64,000 nt of DNA from Roseateles_B flavus. GTDB taxonomy: Bacteria; Pseudomonadota; Gammaproteobacteria; Burkholderiales; Burkholderiaceae_C. A program made the position numbers and the translations under genes. The DNA lies in assembly GCF_039872765.1 (NCBI RefSeq), contig NZ_JBDPZC010000015.1, positions 10,947 through 74,946 of the forward strand. Reading direction: 5' to 3'. Positions 8,381-16,850 of the stretch are shown in pieces. The notes beneath the pieces are model-generated. The model was given only the letters and a program-made list of their open reading frames with translations, did no database searches and was not told the DNA's origin. Within the stretch, counting starts at the first letter, position 1. Each line of letters begins with the position of its first letter.

Positions 8381-8857
8381 TCAGTCGGGTGAGGGACCGG
8401 ACCGCGCCTTGCGGGCCCGACGGGCCTGCTCGGCGGGCGGGGCGCCACCGCCTTCGCGCTGCAGGTCCAGCGCTCCCGCCGCCGCGGCCTTGAGCAGGCG
8501 CTGGAAGGTGGGGCATTGCGCATGGCTGGGCGCCGGGCAGGCGGCGGCATGGCGCAGCCCGCGGCTCACGGCGCGCAGGCGCAGGACCTGGGTGTCGATT
8601 TCGTCCGCCTTGGACGCCAGCAGGCCGCGGTCCACGCTGGGCTCGCCGTTGGGCAGGACCATGGTGCGGATCTCATCCAGCGACAGCCCCGCGGCCTGAC
8701 CCAGCGCGATCAGGGCCAGCTGGTTCATCACGCCCGGCGGATAGCGCCGCCGGCCCGCACCCTCCCGCTCGAGGGGGGCGATGAGGCCGCGGCGCTCGTA
8801 GTAGCGCAGCGTCGAGGCCGCCACACCCGAACGCCGGGCGACTTCCGCGATATCCAT
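8381..8857 (-). CDS. MerR-family transcriptional regulator
   Basis: The 158-residue protein starts MDIAEVARRSGVAASTLRYY, a textbook MerR winged-helix domain ending with RRYPPGVMNQL. The C-terminal half has Cys in the stretch AAACPAPSHAQCPTF (two Cys) near residues 108-118, resembling SoxR or metal-sensing MerR proteins. It has no SoxR Fe-S motif (CxxCxCxxxxxC), so a redox or thiol-reactive signal is only a guess. AGAGGTGAT precedes the ATG. It is divergent from the three-gene operon at 8967 and the shared region holds a MerR-type promoter, so that operon is its likely target. Confidence 0.88.
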   Translation of the reverse strand: MDIAEVARRSGVAASTLRYYERRGLIAPLEREGAGRRRYPPGVMNQLALIALGQAAGLSLDEIRTMVLPNGEPSVDRGLLASKADEIDTQVLRLRAVSRGLRHAAACPAPSHAQCPTFQRLLKAAAAGALDLQREGGGAPPAEQARRARKARSGPSPD

Positions 8858-8870
8858 CACAGATCACCTC

Positions 8871-8901
8871 TTGACTTGAAGTTGACTTCAACTTCTATCC
8901 T
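8871..8901 (+). promoter_or_regulatory. MerR-type promoter with 19-bp spacer and operator dyad
   Basis: TTGACT (8871-8876) and TATCCT (8896-8901) are separated by 19 bp, the over-long spacer typical of promoters that need DNA distortion by an activated MerR protein. Between them is a perfect dyad, TTGAAGT-TG-ACTTCAA (8876-8891). It points to the operon at 8967 and lies next to the divergent MerR gene, which it probably also autoregulates. Confidence 0.82.
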
Positions 8902-8966
8902 GACTTCCATGGGCTCGAAGGTCAAGTGGCCGGAGGGCGCAGGACGCAATCCACAGGAGGTGTGTG

Positions 8967-9479
8967 ATGAATGGATCGACGGACATGCTGTCCATCCTGG
9001 CGCAGGGCCTGGCCCTGGGCACGGGTGCGACGGCGCTGATGGACCTCTGGCTCATGGGCCTGCGACGCACTGGCGTGGCGACCCTGGACTTCGCCCTGCT
9101 GGGCCGCTGGGCGGGGCACCTGCCGCAGGGGCGCTGGCGGCACGAGGCCATTGCGAAGGCCCGCCCCGTGCGCGGCGAGCGGGCGCTGGGCTGGCTCGTG
9201 CACTACGCCGTGGGCCTGCTCTTCGCGGCCCTGCTGCTGGCCTGGCAGGGGCCAGCATGGCTGGACGCCCCCCGCCTGGCTCCGGCCCTGTTGCTGGGCC
9301 TGGCCACCGTGGCGGCGCCCCTGCTCCTCATGCAGCCGGCCATGGGCGCCGGCCTGGCGGGGCGGCGCAAGGGGCCGGTGGGCCCCAATGTGCTGCGCAG
9401 CGCGGCCAACCACCTCGTCTTCGGCCTCGGCCTCTACCTCAGCGCGCTGGCGATCCAGCTGCTGCGCGCCGCCGCCTGA
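8967..9479 (+). CDS. DUF2938 family inner-membrane protein
   Basis: The 170-residue protein has four to five hydrophobic segments and the arrangement typical of DUF2938: an N-terminal helix (AQGLALGTGATALMDLWL), a charged loop, HYAVGLLFAALLLAW, and the C-terminal GPNVLRSAANHLVFGLGLYL. Function is unknown. AGGAGG lies 6 nt before ATG 8967; a GTG codon immediately upstream is the alternative start. It is the first gene of a MerR-controlled operon with a flavodoxin-fold oxidoreductase and a DUF2798 protein, a combination suggesting response to electrophiles or redox stress (inference). Confidence 0.82.
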   Translation: MNGSTDMLSILAQGLALGTGATALMDLWLMGLRRTGVATLDFALLGRWAGHLPQGRWRHEAIAKARPVRGERALGWLVHYAVGLLFAALLLAWQGPAWLDAPRLAPALLLGLATVAAPLLLMQPAMGAGLAGRRKGPVGPNVLRSAANHLVFGLGLYLSALAIQLLRAAA

Positions 9480-9526
9480 GTGCCGTCTTCCCTTCCCATT
9501 CATTCCAACGCAAGGAGTACTCCCTC

Positions 9527-10093
9527 ATGAAGAAGCTCGCAGTCATCTATCACAGCGCCCATGGACACACGGCCCACATCGCCCGCCACATCGTCGAGGG
9601 GGCGCGGGGCGTGACCGGCGTGGAGGTCGACCTGCTGCAGGCCGAGACACTGGCCGACAGCCCCGATGCCGTCACCGCCTACGACGGCCTGCTGATGGGC
9701 TCGCCCACCTACCTGGGCGGCGTCTCCAGCGTGTTCAAGCGCTTCATGGACGCCACCGGCCGCCTGTGGCGCCAGCAAGGCCTGCGCGGCAAGCTGGCCG
9801 GCGGCTTCACGGTGTCCTCGCTGCCCTCGGGGGACAAGCAGTCCACGCTGATGTCGATGTTCGTCTTCGCCATGCAGCACGGCATGGTGTGGGTGGGCAA
9901 TCCCATCCTGCCCGAGCAGCATGCGGGCGTTCCAGAGCATGAGGCGGCCAACCGGCTGGGGTCCTGGTCGGGCCTGATGGCGCAGTCCGGGCACGGCATG
10001 CCGGCCGATGCCTTCGAGCCGGGCGACGTCAAGACCGCCCGCATGTTCGGCCGCCACATGGCCGAGACGCTGCACCGCATGGGCGCGGCCTGA
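9527..10093 (+). CDS. Flavodoxin-fold NAD(P)H-quinone oxidoreductase (WrbA-like)
   Basis: The 188-residue protein begins MKKLAVIYHSAHGHTAHIAR, a flavodoxin FMN-phosphate loop (SAHGHTAHIA). It has the second FMN-binding stretch GSPTYLGGVSSVFKRFMD near residue 65 and a third loop SSLPSGDKQSTLMSM near 105. This matches the WrbA / flavodoxin_2-like reductases that reduce quinones by two electrons in the cytoplasm. Start chosen from CAAGGAG upstream. Second gene of the MerR-regulated operon; its job is likely detoxification of a quinone or other electrophile. Confidence 0.85.
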   Translation: MKKLAVIYHSAHGHTAHIARHIVEGARGVTGVEVDLLQAETLADSPDAVTAYDGLLMGSPTYLGGVSSVFKRFMDATGRLWRQQGLRGKLAGGFTVSSLPSGDKQSTLMSMFVFAMQHGMVWVGNPILPEQHAGVPEHEAANRLGSWSGLMAQSGHGMPADAFEPGDVKTARMFGRHMAETLHRMGAA

Positions 10094-10109
10094 GGCGCGG
10101 GAGACGGCC

Positions 10110-10349
10110 ATGATGCCTGCCCGCTTCGCCCCGGTCCTGTTCGCCCTGATCCTGTCAGGCCTGATGTCCGCGCTGGTCGCCGGCATCGCCAGCTGGAGTG
10201 CATCCAGTGCTGACATCCAGGATCCGTGGCCCTGGCTGCTGGCCTGGCGCAGCGCCTGGCTGCATGCCTGGCCCGTGGCCTTCCCCGCCGTGCTGCTGAT
10301 GGCCCCGCTGACCCGCCGCCTCGTGGCCTGGCTGACGACACCGCGCTGA
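10110..10349 (+). CDS. DUF2798 family small membrane protein
   Basis: A 79-residue protein with two transmembrane helices (PVLFALILSGLMSALVAGIA and a second after residue 45, AWPVAFPAVLLMAPLTRRLV). RF..VLF...LSG.MS..V and the terminal P.TRRLV are the family's conserved features. Function unknown. It lies 16 nt after the flavodoxin gene with GGAGA upstream, so it is the third gene of the operon. Two adjacent ATG codons (10110 and 10113) are possible starts. Confidence 0.78.
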   Translation: MMPARFAPVLFALILSGLMSALVAGIASWSASSADIQDPWPWLLAWRSAWLHAWPVAFPAVLLMAPLTRRLVAWLTTPR

Positions 10350-10357
10350 GTGGGCCC

Positions 10358-11479
10358 TCAGTCCAGCGGCCAGGGCATCCAGCGCGGCACGCGCGGCGCC
10401 TGGGTCGGCGCCTCCACGGGCGCGGCGGGCTGGCCCGCCTGGCGCCACCAGGCGGCAGGGCTGGGCGTGGCCTGCGCGGGCTCCAGCGCCTCGCCCAGGC
10501 GGGGCATCAACAGGGGCACGCCGCGTGCGGGGGCGAGCTGCAGCAGGGTCTCGGCGGGCTCATCCCAGTCGTGGGTGGCGAGGTTGAAGGTGCCCCAGTG
10601 CACCGGCAGCAAGGCGCCGCCGCCCAGCCACTCCCAGGCCTGCAGTGCGTTCACCGGGCCCAGGTGGATGTCGCCCCAGGAGGGGTGGTAGGCGCCCACC
10701 TCCAGCATCACCAGGTCGAAGGGGCCGAAGCGGTCGCGGATGAGCTGGTACTCGCTGCTCAGGCCGGTGTCCCCGCTGAAGAAGACGCGGTGGCGGGGCG
10801 ACTCGATCACGAAGGAAGACCACAGCGTGGCGTTCCTGTCCTTGAGCCCGCGGCCCGAGAAGTGCTGGGAGGGCGCGGCATGCACGCGCAAGTCGGTGCC
10901 AGGCAGCGTGTGCGACTCCCACCAGTCCAGTTCGATGATGCGCTCGGGCGGGATGCCCCAGGCTTCCAGGTGCGCGCCCACGCCCAGGGAGGTGATGAAG
11001 GGCTGCGGCCGCTTGGCCAGGGCGCGGAGGGTGGGGTAGTCGAGGTGGTCGTAGTGGTCGTGCGAGATCAGCACGGCGTCCAGCGGAGGCAAGGCGCGCA
11101 GCGGCACCGGGGGCGGTTGGTAGCGCTTGGGGCCGGCCAGGGTGGAGGGCGAGACCCGCGGACCCCAGACCGGGTCGGTCAGCAGGCGCAGGCCGTCGAT
11201 CTCGATCAGCACGCTGGAATGGCCCAGCCAGCTGGCGCGCAGGCCGCTGCCGGGCGCGCGGGTCCAGGTCTCGCGCGGGTTGGCCACGGGCAGCGGGCCG
11301 GGCGGCCGGCGGCGGCCGTCGGGGCAGAGGATCTCCAGCATGGAGGCCCGCGGGCCGTCCACATCACGCAGCCCCGGGGCGATGGGATGGACGTTGCGGA
11401 AGCCCTGGCCGTCCCAGCGCGGCGAGGCCTGCATGCGTTCCAGACGTGCGCCGCTGGCGCGCTTGCCCATTGATTTCAT
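10358..11479 (-). CDS. MBL-fold metallo-hydrolase (UlaG / NAPE-PLD-like)
   Basis: The 373-residue protein has a divergent N-terminal 85 residues and then a metallo-beta-lactamase fold beginning ASWLGHSSVLIEIDGLRLL. The metal-binding motif is ISHDHYDHLD (HxHxDH), followed by FSGDTGLSSEY and the distal His in LLPVHWGTFNL, the order seen in UlaG lactonase and N-acylphosphatidylethanolamine phospholipase D-like proteins. No signal peptide is evident. The reaction cannot be assigned, though hydrolysis of a phosphodiester or lactone in the cytoplasm is typical. Its stop lies 8 nt from the end of the convergent DUF2798 gene. Confidence 0.85.
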   Translation of the reverse strand: MKSMGKRASGARLERMQASPRWDGQGFRNVHPIAPGLRDVDGPRASMLEILCPDGRRRPPGPLPVANPRETWTRAPGSGLRASWLGHSSVLIEIDGLRLLTDPVWGPRVSPSTLAGPKRYQPPPVPLRALPPLDAVLISHDHYDHLDYPTLRALAKRPQPFITSLGVGAHLEAWGIPPERIIELDWWESHTLPGTDLRVHAAPSQHFSGRGLKDRNATLWSSFVIESPRHRVFFSGDTGLSSEYQLIRDRFGPFDLVMLEVGAYHPSWGDIHLGPVNALQAWEWLGGGALLPVHWGTFNLATHDWDEPAETLLQLAPARGVPLLMPRLGEALEPAQATPSPAAWWRQAGQPAAPVEAPTQAPRVPRWMPWPLD

Positions 11480-11540
11480 GTGCCGGAGCTCCCGGGGTGT
11501 CGAGGCTTCACATCCTATGCGCTGAGGGCCTCGGCGGTTC

Positions 11541-12398
11541 TCAGCGGGCGCCGCTGCCGGGTCGCCCGGCGGCCGGGGCCTCCAGGGGCTTCACGATGAG
11601 GCGACTGGCCTGGACGGGCCCCAGATGGCGGTCCGCCAGGCGCTGCACAGTGCCGTCGTGCAGCAGGCTCAGCAGGGCCTCGCGCAGGCGGCGGCGCTCG
11701 GCCTCGGGCAGGGTCTTGCGCGACAGGGCCCAGGCGCCCACGCTCAGGGAATCCGGCCACCAGGCGCGCAGGGCCAGGTCCTCCGGCCACTGGGGTGAGC
11801 CCTCGTAGAGCTCCATGGGATAGACCAGGACGGCCTCGATGCGCCGGGCCTTGAAGGCCTTCAGCAGGCTGGGCTTGTCGGCGCTTTCGCTGACCCGACC
11901 GGCCTGGCGCAGGGCCTCGATCCAGGGCTCGGTGGCGGGCGCGTGGCGGGCGCCGCGCACCACGCCCAGGCGCAGGCTGGCATCGGCCAGGAAATCCGCA
12001 GGGCCGGCCAGCCGGCGTGCCAGCTCCAGCGAGACCAGCAGGTGCAGCTGGGCCTGCACCAGGGGAACGAACTCCGCCAGGCGCTCGCGGTCCGGGGTGA
12101 TCAGGGCGGCGGTCACGATGTCCGCGTCGCCCGTCTCCAGCGCCTGCCATAGCCGCACATTGCTGACCGCCGTGCCCTGCAGCCGGCACTGGCTGCGCGC
12201 AGCCAGGGCTTCCAGGAGGTCCACGTCCAGGCCATGGGCCCGGCCGTCACTGCCGACTTCATAGAGGCCGGGGTAGTGCTGGAAGGCCACGCGGAAAGGG
12301 CCGCAGGCCTGGGCGGCGGGCAGCAGGAGGGCGGCAAGCACGAGCGCGGCCCCAGCGGCCTGCAGCGGGAAGCAAGGGCGGGGGCCGACGATCGGCAT
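11541..12398 (-). CDS. Periplasmic solute-binding protein (SBP_bac_3 family)
   Basis: The 285-residue protein has a Sec signal peptide (hydrophobic core GAALVLAALLLPAAQA, cleavage probably before CGPF). The mature part has the amino-acid-binding-protein layout: LYEVGSDGRAHGLDVDLLEALAARSQ at the start, ETGDADIVTAALITPDRERL near residue 100, and LVVSLE-type and LGVVRGARH crossover strands. There is no ABC permease or ATPase gene beside it. Orphan SBP_bac_3 proteins sometimes act as sensors or as enzymes, so transport is not assured. A Cys at the mature N-terminus could be a lipidation site, but its -3 to -1 residues (AQA) are a poor lipobox. Confidence 0.82.
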   Translation of the reverse strand: MPIVGPRPCFPLQAAGAALVLAALLLPAAQACGPFRVAFQHYPGLYEVGSDGRAHGLDVDLLEALAARSQCRLQGTAVSNVRLWQALETGDADIVTAALITPDRERLAEFVPLVQAQLHLLVSLELARRLAGPADFLADASLRLGVVRGARHAPATEPWIEALRQAGRVSESADKPSLLKAFKARRIEAVLVYPMELYEGSPQWPEDLALRAWWPDSLSVGAWALSRKTLPEAERRRLREALLSLLHDGTVQRLADRHLGPVQASRLIVKPLEAPAAGRPGSGAR

Positions 12399-12547
12399 GC
12401 CTGTCTCCGACGTGAGTCTTGGCTCCCTGACCCGTGCGGGCGAGCGGACTCGGTCGAGGGCCGGCCCGCTTCATCGCAGGTCCCAGGATAGCGCGAGGCC
12501 CGGAAGGCCGCAGCACCTGCTGCGGGTGACACCGCGGCGTGTTCATG

Positions 12548-12573
12548 AAAAAGGCCCCGCGAGCGGGGCCTTT
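12548..12573 (-). terminator. Intrinsic terminator of the POT transporter gene
   Basis: GGCCCCGC and GCGGGGCC form an 8-bp GC stem around a 2-nt loop, followed on the minus strand by TTTTT. It lies 20 nt beyond the transporter stop codon. Confidence 0.88.
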
Positions 12574-12593
12574 CGTGCCGGGGGCGGGACGCG

Positions 12594-14129
12594 TCAGTGC
12601 ACGCCGTGCATCTTCTTCTTCATCCAGGGGCTGAGCATCATCAGCACCAGGCCGGCGCCGATGGGGATCAGCGTGAAGATCAGGAAGAAGGTGGACATCG
12701 AGTAGGTGGCCGAGATGTGGTCGATGTAGGAACCCGACTTGCCGGCCAGCCAGTTGGCAATGGCGGTGTTCAGGAACCAGAAGCCGAACATCAGGCCCAG
12801 CAGGCGCGCCGGGGCCAGCTTGGAGATGTAGGACAGGCCCACCGGAGAGACGCAGAGCTCGCCCATGGTGTGCAGCAGGTAGGCCAGGGTCAGGAACATC
12901 ATGCTGACCTGCGCCGTCTTGGCGCCGGCGGGAATGCCCATGGAGCCATAGGCCAGGGCGCCGAAGCCCAGACCCAGCAGCACCAGGCCCACGCCGAACT
13001 TCACCGGGCCGCTCGGGTTCCAGTACTTCTCCCACATCTTGGAGAACAGCGGGGCCAGCAGCACCAGGAAGAAGGAGTTCAGCACACCGAACCAGGTGGC
13101 GGGCACCTCGGACTGGTCCATCTGGAACTCGCGGTTGAGCATCCACAGCACCAGGACCCAGATGCCGCCGATGGCCAGCACCAGCAGGGCATTGCCCAGC
13201 GGATAGCGCGACACGGTGTGGCTGGCCAGCTTGAACAGCAGCCAGCTCAGGATCACGGTGGGGATCACCGTCATCAGGCTGTTGATCACCTTGAAGGTCA
13301 TGCCGGCGGTGCCCACCAGGGCGCGGTCGGTGTAGTCGGCCGCGAAGATGGTCATGGAGCCGCCGGCCTGCTCGAAGGCGAACCAGAAGAAGATGGTCGA
13401 GAAGGAGAACACGCCGATGGCGATCAGGCGGTCCAGCACCACGTTGGGCGGGGTGTCGTCCTCGGCGGCGGCCGCGGCGGCGGCGTTGCTGTCAGGCGTG
13501 CCGCCGATGTTGCCGAAGATGCCCTGGCTGAGGTGGAACTGCAGCGCGCCCAGGATCATGAAGATGCCGGCCAGGCCGAAGCCGAGGTTCCAGCTGATCT
13601 TCTCGCCGATGTAGCCGCACAGCAGGATGCCGAAGAAGGCGCCCGAGTTCACGCCCATGTAGAACAGGGTGTAGCCGGCGTCGCGCAGGGATTCGTTGCT
13701 CTTGTTGTAGAGCTGGCCCACGATGGCCGAGATGTTCGGCTTGAACAGGCCCGTGCCCAGGATCACCAGCCCCAGGCCGGCGAAGAAGGTCGGCTTGGTC
13801 TCCATGAACAGGCAGATGTGGCCGGCCGCGATGATGAAGCCGCCCAGCAACACCGAGCGGCGCGTGCCCAGCAGCTTGTCGGCGATCAGGCCGCCGAAGA
13901 TGGGGGTCAGGTAGGCCAGGCCGGTGTACCAGCCGTACAGCGAGGTCGCCTCTTCACGGGTCCAGCCCCAGCCGCCCTTCGCGGCGGTCGAGACCAGGAA
14001 GAGCACGAGCAGGGCGCGCATGCCGTAGTACGAGAAGCGTTCCCACATTTCCGTGAAGAACAGGACGAACAGGCTGTCGGGATGGCCGAGGATGGTCTGC
14101 GGCGCCCCGGGGGTCTGAATTTTGTTCAA
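12594..14129 (-). CDS. Proton-dependent oligopeptide transporter (POT/PTR family)
   Basis: The 511-residue protein has 14 hydrophobic segments, as in bacterial di/tripeptide permeases such as DtpA. TM1 carries ExxER (FFTEMWERFSYYGMRALLVL), needed for proton coupling; the family signature in TM5 is GTGLFKPNISAIVGQLY, and FYMGVNSGAFFG follows. It imports short peptides across the inner membrane with protons. The TTG at 14129 is preferred because GGAG lies 6 nt upstream and the protein then matches family length; a longer reading from 14201 adds a basic, non-conserved stretch. A terminator follows the gene. Confidence 0.9.
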   Translation of the reverse strand: MNKIQTPGAPQTILGHPDSLFVLFFTEMWERFSYYGMRALLVLFLVSTAAKGGWGWTREEATSLYGWYTGLAYLTPIFGGLIADKLLGTRRSVLLGGFIIAAGHICLFMETKPTFFAGLGLVILGTGLFKPNISAIVGQLYNKSNESLRDAGYTLFYMGVNSGAFFGILLCGYIGEKISWNLGFGLAGIFMILGALQFHLSQGIFGNIGGTPDSNAAAAAAAEDDTPPNVVLDRLIAIGVFSFSTIFFWFAFEQAGGSMTIFAADYTDRALVGTAGMTFKVINSLMTVIPTVILSWLLFKLASHTVSRYPLGNALLVLAIGGIWVLVLWMLNREFQMDQSEVPATWFGVLNSFFLVLLAPLFSKMWEKYWNPSGPVKFGVGLVLLGLGFGALAYGSMGIPAGAKTAQVSMMFLTLAYLLHTMGELCVSPVGLSYISKLAPARLLGLMFGFWFLNTAIANWLAGKSGSYIDHISATYSMSTFFLIFTLIPIGAGLVLMMLSPWMKKKMHGVH

Positions 14130-14320
14130 ACGACACTCCGTGCTGGATCGATGGTTCTGGGCCTGGAGCGCCCGGCTCCCTCTCGGACCGGATCGACGCA
14201 ATCCACGGGTTGGCCGTGCACTGGGCTCACATAGGACAAGCCGCCTGGAGGCAGGCTCCGGCGGCGGCGGGCGTATTGTCGCCGCGCGTTTACAGCGTGT
14301 TTCTGCGGGTTCCTACCAAG

Positions 14321-14336
14321 GGCAAGACCTGACCCC
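14321..14336 (+). repeat. 16-bp intergenic repeat, copy 1
   Basis: GGCAAGACCTGACCCC occurs here and again exactly at 36222-36237. Both copies are in non-coding DNA beside promoters or gene ends. See the matching finding. Confidence 0.55.
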
Positions 14337-14357
14337 CATGTCTTTTAGCATGGGTTG

Positions 14358-14377
14358 CCGGCCCTGGCAGGGGCCGG
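14358..14377 (-). terminator. Possible terminator hairpin after the P-type ATPase gene
   Basis: CCGGCCC and GGGCCGG form a 7-bp stem with a 6-nt loop, 21 nt beyond the ATPase stop. A second stem, CCCATG/CATGGG (14334-14353), follows on the minus strand. Neither has a T tract, so factor-independent termination would be weak. Confidence 0.4.
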
Positions 14378-14398
14378 TGTGCGGCGTTCGCACCAGAT

Positions 14399-16753
14399 TC
14401 AGGCCCGCGGCTGCCAGCGCAGCAGGCGCAGGCCCAGCAGCACGACCAGCAGCGCGGCGCCCGCATCGGCCAGCACGGCCAGCCACAGGCTGCCCCAGCC
14501 GGCGAGGGTCAGGGCCAGCACCACGGCCTTGAGTCCCAAAGCCAGGCCGATGTTCTGCCACAGCACCTGCTTGCAGTCCCGCGAGAGGGCGATGAGCTCC
14601 GGCAGGCGGCGCAGGTCGTCCTGCATCAGGGCGATGTCGGCGGTCTCCAGCGCCGTGGCGGTGCCGGCCGCACCCATGGCGATGCCGATGTCGGCGCGTG
14701 CCAGGGCCGGGGCGTCGTTGACGCCGTCACCCACCATGGCCACCAGGCCGTGCTCGCGCAGATGGGCGATGGCGGCGAGCTTCTGCTCGGGCAGCAGCGG
14801 GGCCTGGACCTGCGCCTCGGGCAGGCCCAGTTCGCGGGCGGCGGCCAGGGCGGCGCCGCGCTGGTCCCCGCTGAGCATGTGCACCTGCACGCCGGCTGCC
14901 TGCAGCGCGGCCACGGTGCTGGCGCTGTGCGCACGCAGCCGGTCGCGCAGGGCCAGCAGGCCTTCGCAGCGCCAGCGCCCGGCCTCCTCGCGCAGCAGCC
15001 ACAGCACGCTGCAGCCGGCCTCGCTCCAGGCGTGCGCGGCGGTCTCTGCGGCAGGGCTCAGGGCCGCCCGCTCTCGCGCCAGGGTCTCGTTGCCCAGCTG
15101 CCAGGCCTGGCCGTCCAGGCGGGCGCGCACGCCGCGGCCGGGCAGGGTCTCGAAGTCCAGCAGGGGGATGAGGGTCAGGTCTTGCGCCGCGGCGGCCTCC
15201 AGCAGGGCCAGGGCCAGCGGATGGCGTGAGCCGGCGTCCAGGCTGGCGGCGTGGCGCAGCAGGCCGGCCTCGTCCAGCGTGCCCAGCACGGTGTGCCCGA
15301 CCAGGGCCGGCCGGCCTTCGGTGAGGGTGCCGGTCTTGTCCAGCGCGATGCTCTTCAGCAGGTGCGCCTGCTCCAGATAGAGCCCGCCCTTGATCAGCAG
15401 GCCGCGGCGGGCGCCGGCCGTCAGCGCGCTGACCACCGTCACCGGCGTGGAGATCACCAGGGCGCAGGGGCAGGCCACTACCATCAGCACCAGGGCCTTG
15501 TAGATCCAGGGCGTGAAGGGCCCGCCCAGCCACAGCGGCGGCAGCAGGGCCAGTAGCAGCGCGGCCGCAACGACCAGAGGCGTGTAGACCCGCGCAAAGC
15601 GGTCCACGAAGCGCTGCGTGGGCGCGCGTTGCGCCTGCGCCTCCTGCACGGCCTGCGCCATGCGGTCCAGCAGGGTGTGGCCCTTGGCGGCCGTCACCGT
15701 CATCAGCAGCAGGCCCAACTCGTTGACCGAGCCGGCCAGCACGGTGTCGCCCGGCTGCTTGGGCACGGGCAGGCTCTCGCCGGTCAGCGCGGCCTCGTTG
15801 ACGCTGGACTGGCCTTCGATCACCTGCCCGTCCAGCGGCACACGCTCACCGGCCCGGATGCGCAGCACGGCGCCCAGGGGGACCTGCCCGCTGGGCCGCT
15901 CGGCCCACTGGCCGTCGGGCAGGCGCAGCCAGGCGGTCTCGGGCACCAGGGCACTGAGGGCGCGGATGGCGTCGCGCGCCCGCGCCAGGCTGAGGGCCTC
16001 CAGCATCTCGGACAGGCCGAAGAGCCAGACCACCATGGCCGCCTCCGGCCACTGGCCCAGGACCAGAGCGCCGATCACGGCCAGGCTCATCAGCAGGTGG
16101 ATGTTGAGCGTGAGGCTGCGCAGGGCCACCCAGCCTTTGCGCAGGGTGGGCAGCCCGCCCAGGACGACGGCTGCCAGGGCGCAGGCGATCACCGCGGCCT
16201 CGGCGGCGCCCGCGTAGTGCAGGGCTTCGGAGCCCATGGCCGCGACGCCAGCCGCCGCCATGCGCCAGCGCAGGGCCACGGGCACCGCGGGCGCGACCGG
16301 TGCTGCGCGCTGCGCATCCAGCGGCACGGCGTCCAGGCCCGCGGCGCGGATGCGCTGCTGCAGGGCCTGGACCAGGCCGGGGGCGTCCGCCGCGTCGTGG
16401 TCCACGCTGAGCACGCGGCCCAGCAGGTCGAAATGCAGGGCGCGGATCGCGGGCTCGCCGGCCAGATGCTTGCGCAGCAGGGCCTCCTCGGTCGGGCAGT
16501 CCATGCCGGCGATGTGCAGACGCAGGCGCTGCTGACCGGGCGCCAGGCCGGCCAGGGGGGCGGCGCTCACCGATGGCGCCGCGCAGCCGCTGCTGCAGTG
16601 GACCTCGGCGGGGCCTTGCCCCTGATCGTGGTCGTGGTTGTGGGCATGCGCGTGCTCGTGTGTGTGTGCGTGCCCGCAGCAGGGCTCGTCCCGGGCTGTC
16701 GTGCAGGCGGAAGGGGCCTGTGGCTGGGCGTTGGCGCAGGAGAGCTTGGTCAT
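14399..16753 (-). CDS. zntA: Zn/Cd/Pb-exporting P1B-type ATPase
   Basis: With the ATG at 16753 the protein has 784 residues. The N-terminus (residues 1-60) is rich in His and Cys (HAHTHEHAHAHNHDHD), likely a metal-binding tail, followed by an HMA-like domain with GMDCPTEE at 83-90. The catalytic core shows the CPC channel motif (ACPCALVISTP), the phosphorylation site DKTGTLTEG, and the hinge GDGVNDAPALARADIG. It pumps divalent soft metals out of the cytoplasm using ATP. The gene is divergent from a CadR-type regulator. No ribosome-binding site precedes the ATG, which sits 8 nt after the promoter's -10 box, suggesting a leaderless mRNA. zntA versus cadA is a naming choice; substrates are inferred from family and regulator. 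Confidence 0.92.
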   Translation of the reverse strand: MTKLSCANAQPQAPSACTTARDEPCCGHAHTHEHAHAHNHDHDQGQGPAEVHCSSGCAAPSVSAAPLAGLAPGQQRLRLHIAGMDCPTEEALLRKHLAGEPAIRALHFDLLGRVLSVDHDAADAPGLVQALQQRIRAAGLDAVPLDAQRAAPVAPAVPVALRWRMAAAGVAAMGSEALHYAGAAEAAVIACALAAVVLGGLPTLRKGWVALRSLTLNIHLLMSLAVIGALVLGQWPEAAMVVWLFGLSEMLEALSLARARDAIRALSALVPETAWLRLPDGQWAERPSGQVPLGAVLRIRAGERVPLDGQVIEGQSSVNEAALTGESLPVPKQPGDTVLAGSVNELGLLLMTVTAAKGHTLLDRMAQAVQEAQAQRAPTQRFVDRFARVYTPLVVAAALLLALLPPLWLGGPFTPWIYKALVLMVVACPCALVISTPVTVVSALTAGARRGLLIKGGLYLEQAHLLKSIALDKTGTLTEGRPALVGHTVLGTLDEAGLLRHAASLDAGSRHPLALALLEAAAAQDLTLIPLLDFETLPGRGVRARLDGQAWQLGNETLARERAALSPAAETAAHAWSEAGCSVLWLLREEAGRWRCEGLLALRDRLRAHSASTVAALQAAGVQVHMLSGDQRGAALAAARELGLPEAQVQAPLLPEQKLAAIAHLREHGLVAMVGDGVNDAPALARADIGIAMGAAGTATALETADIALMQDDLRRLPELIALSRDCKQVLWQNIGLALGLKAVVLALTLAGWGSLWLAVLADAGAALLVVLLGLRLLRWQPRA

Positions 16754-16761
16754 GGAGGGGT

Positions 16762-16792
16762 ATTTCACAGCCTGTAGCCACTCCAGAGTCAA
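16762..16792 (-). promoter_or_regulatory. CadR/PbrR/ZntR-type promoter of the P-type ATPase
   Basis: On the minus strand TTGACT (16792-16787) and TGAAAT (16767-16762) are 19 bp apart. The spacer opens with CTGGAGTGGCTACAGG, resembling the operator of PbrR/CadR-type promoters (ACTCTATAGTAACTAGAG as I remember it). The first base after the -10 box is only 9 nt before the ATG's first base, so the transcript should start at or very near the start codon. Confidence 0.8.
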
Positions 16793-16850
16793 GCGACTAT
16801 GCTGCGGCCTTTTCCAGCAGCGCTGCCCCAGGGGCAGAAGGTCAGTGCCC

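Noticed and set aside
12597..14234. 545-codon open frame on the plus strand opposite the POT transporter gene
   Set aside because: Its translation is almost entirely His, Gln, Gly and Glu in a repetitive pattern, the shadow of a high-GC gene. The opposite strand encodes a complete POT family protein with its own terminator.
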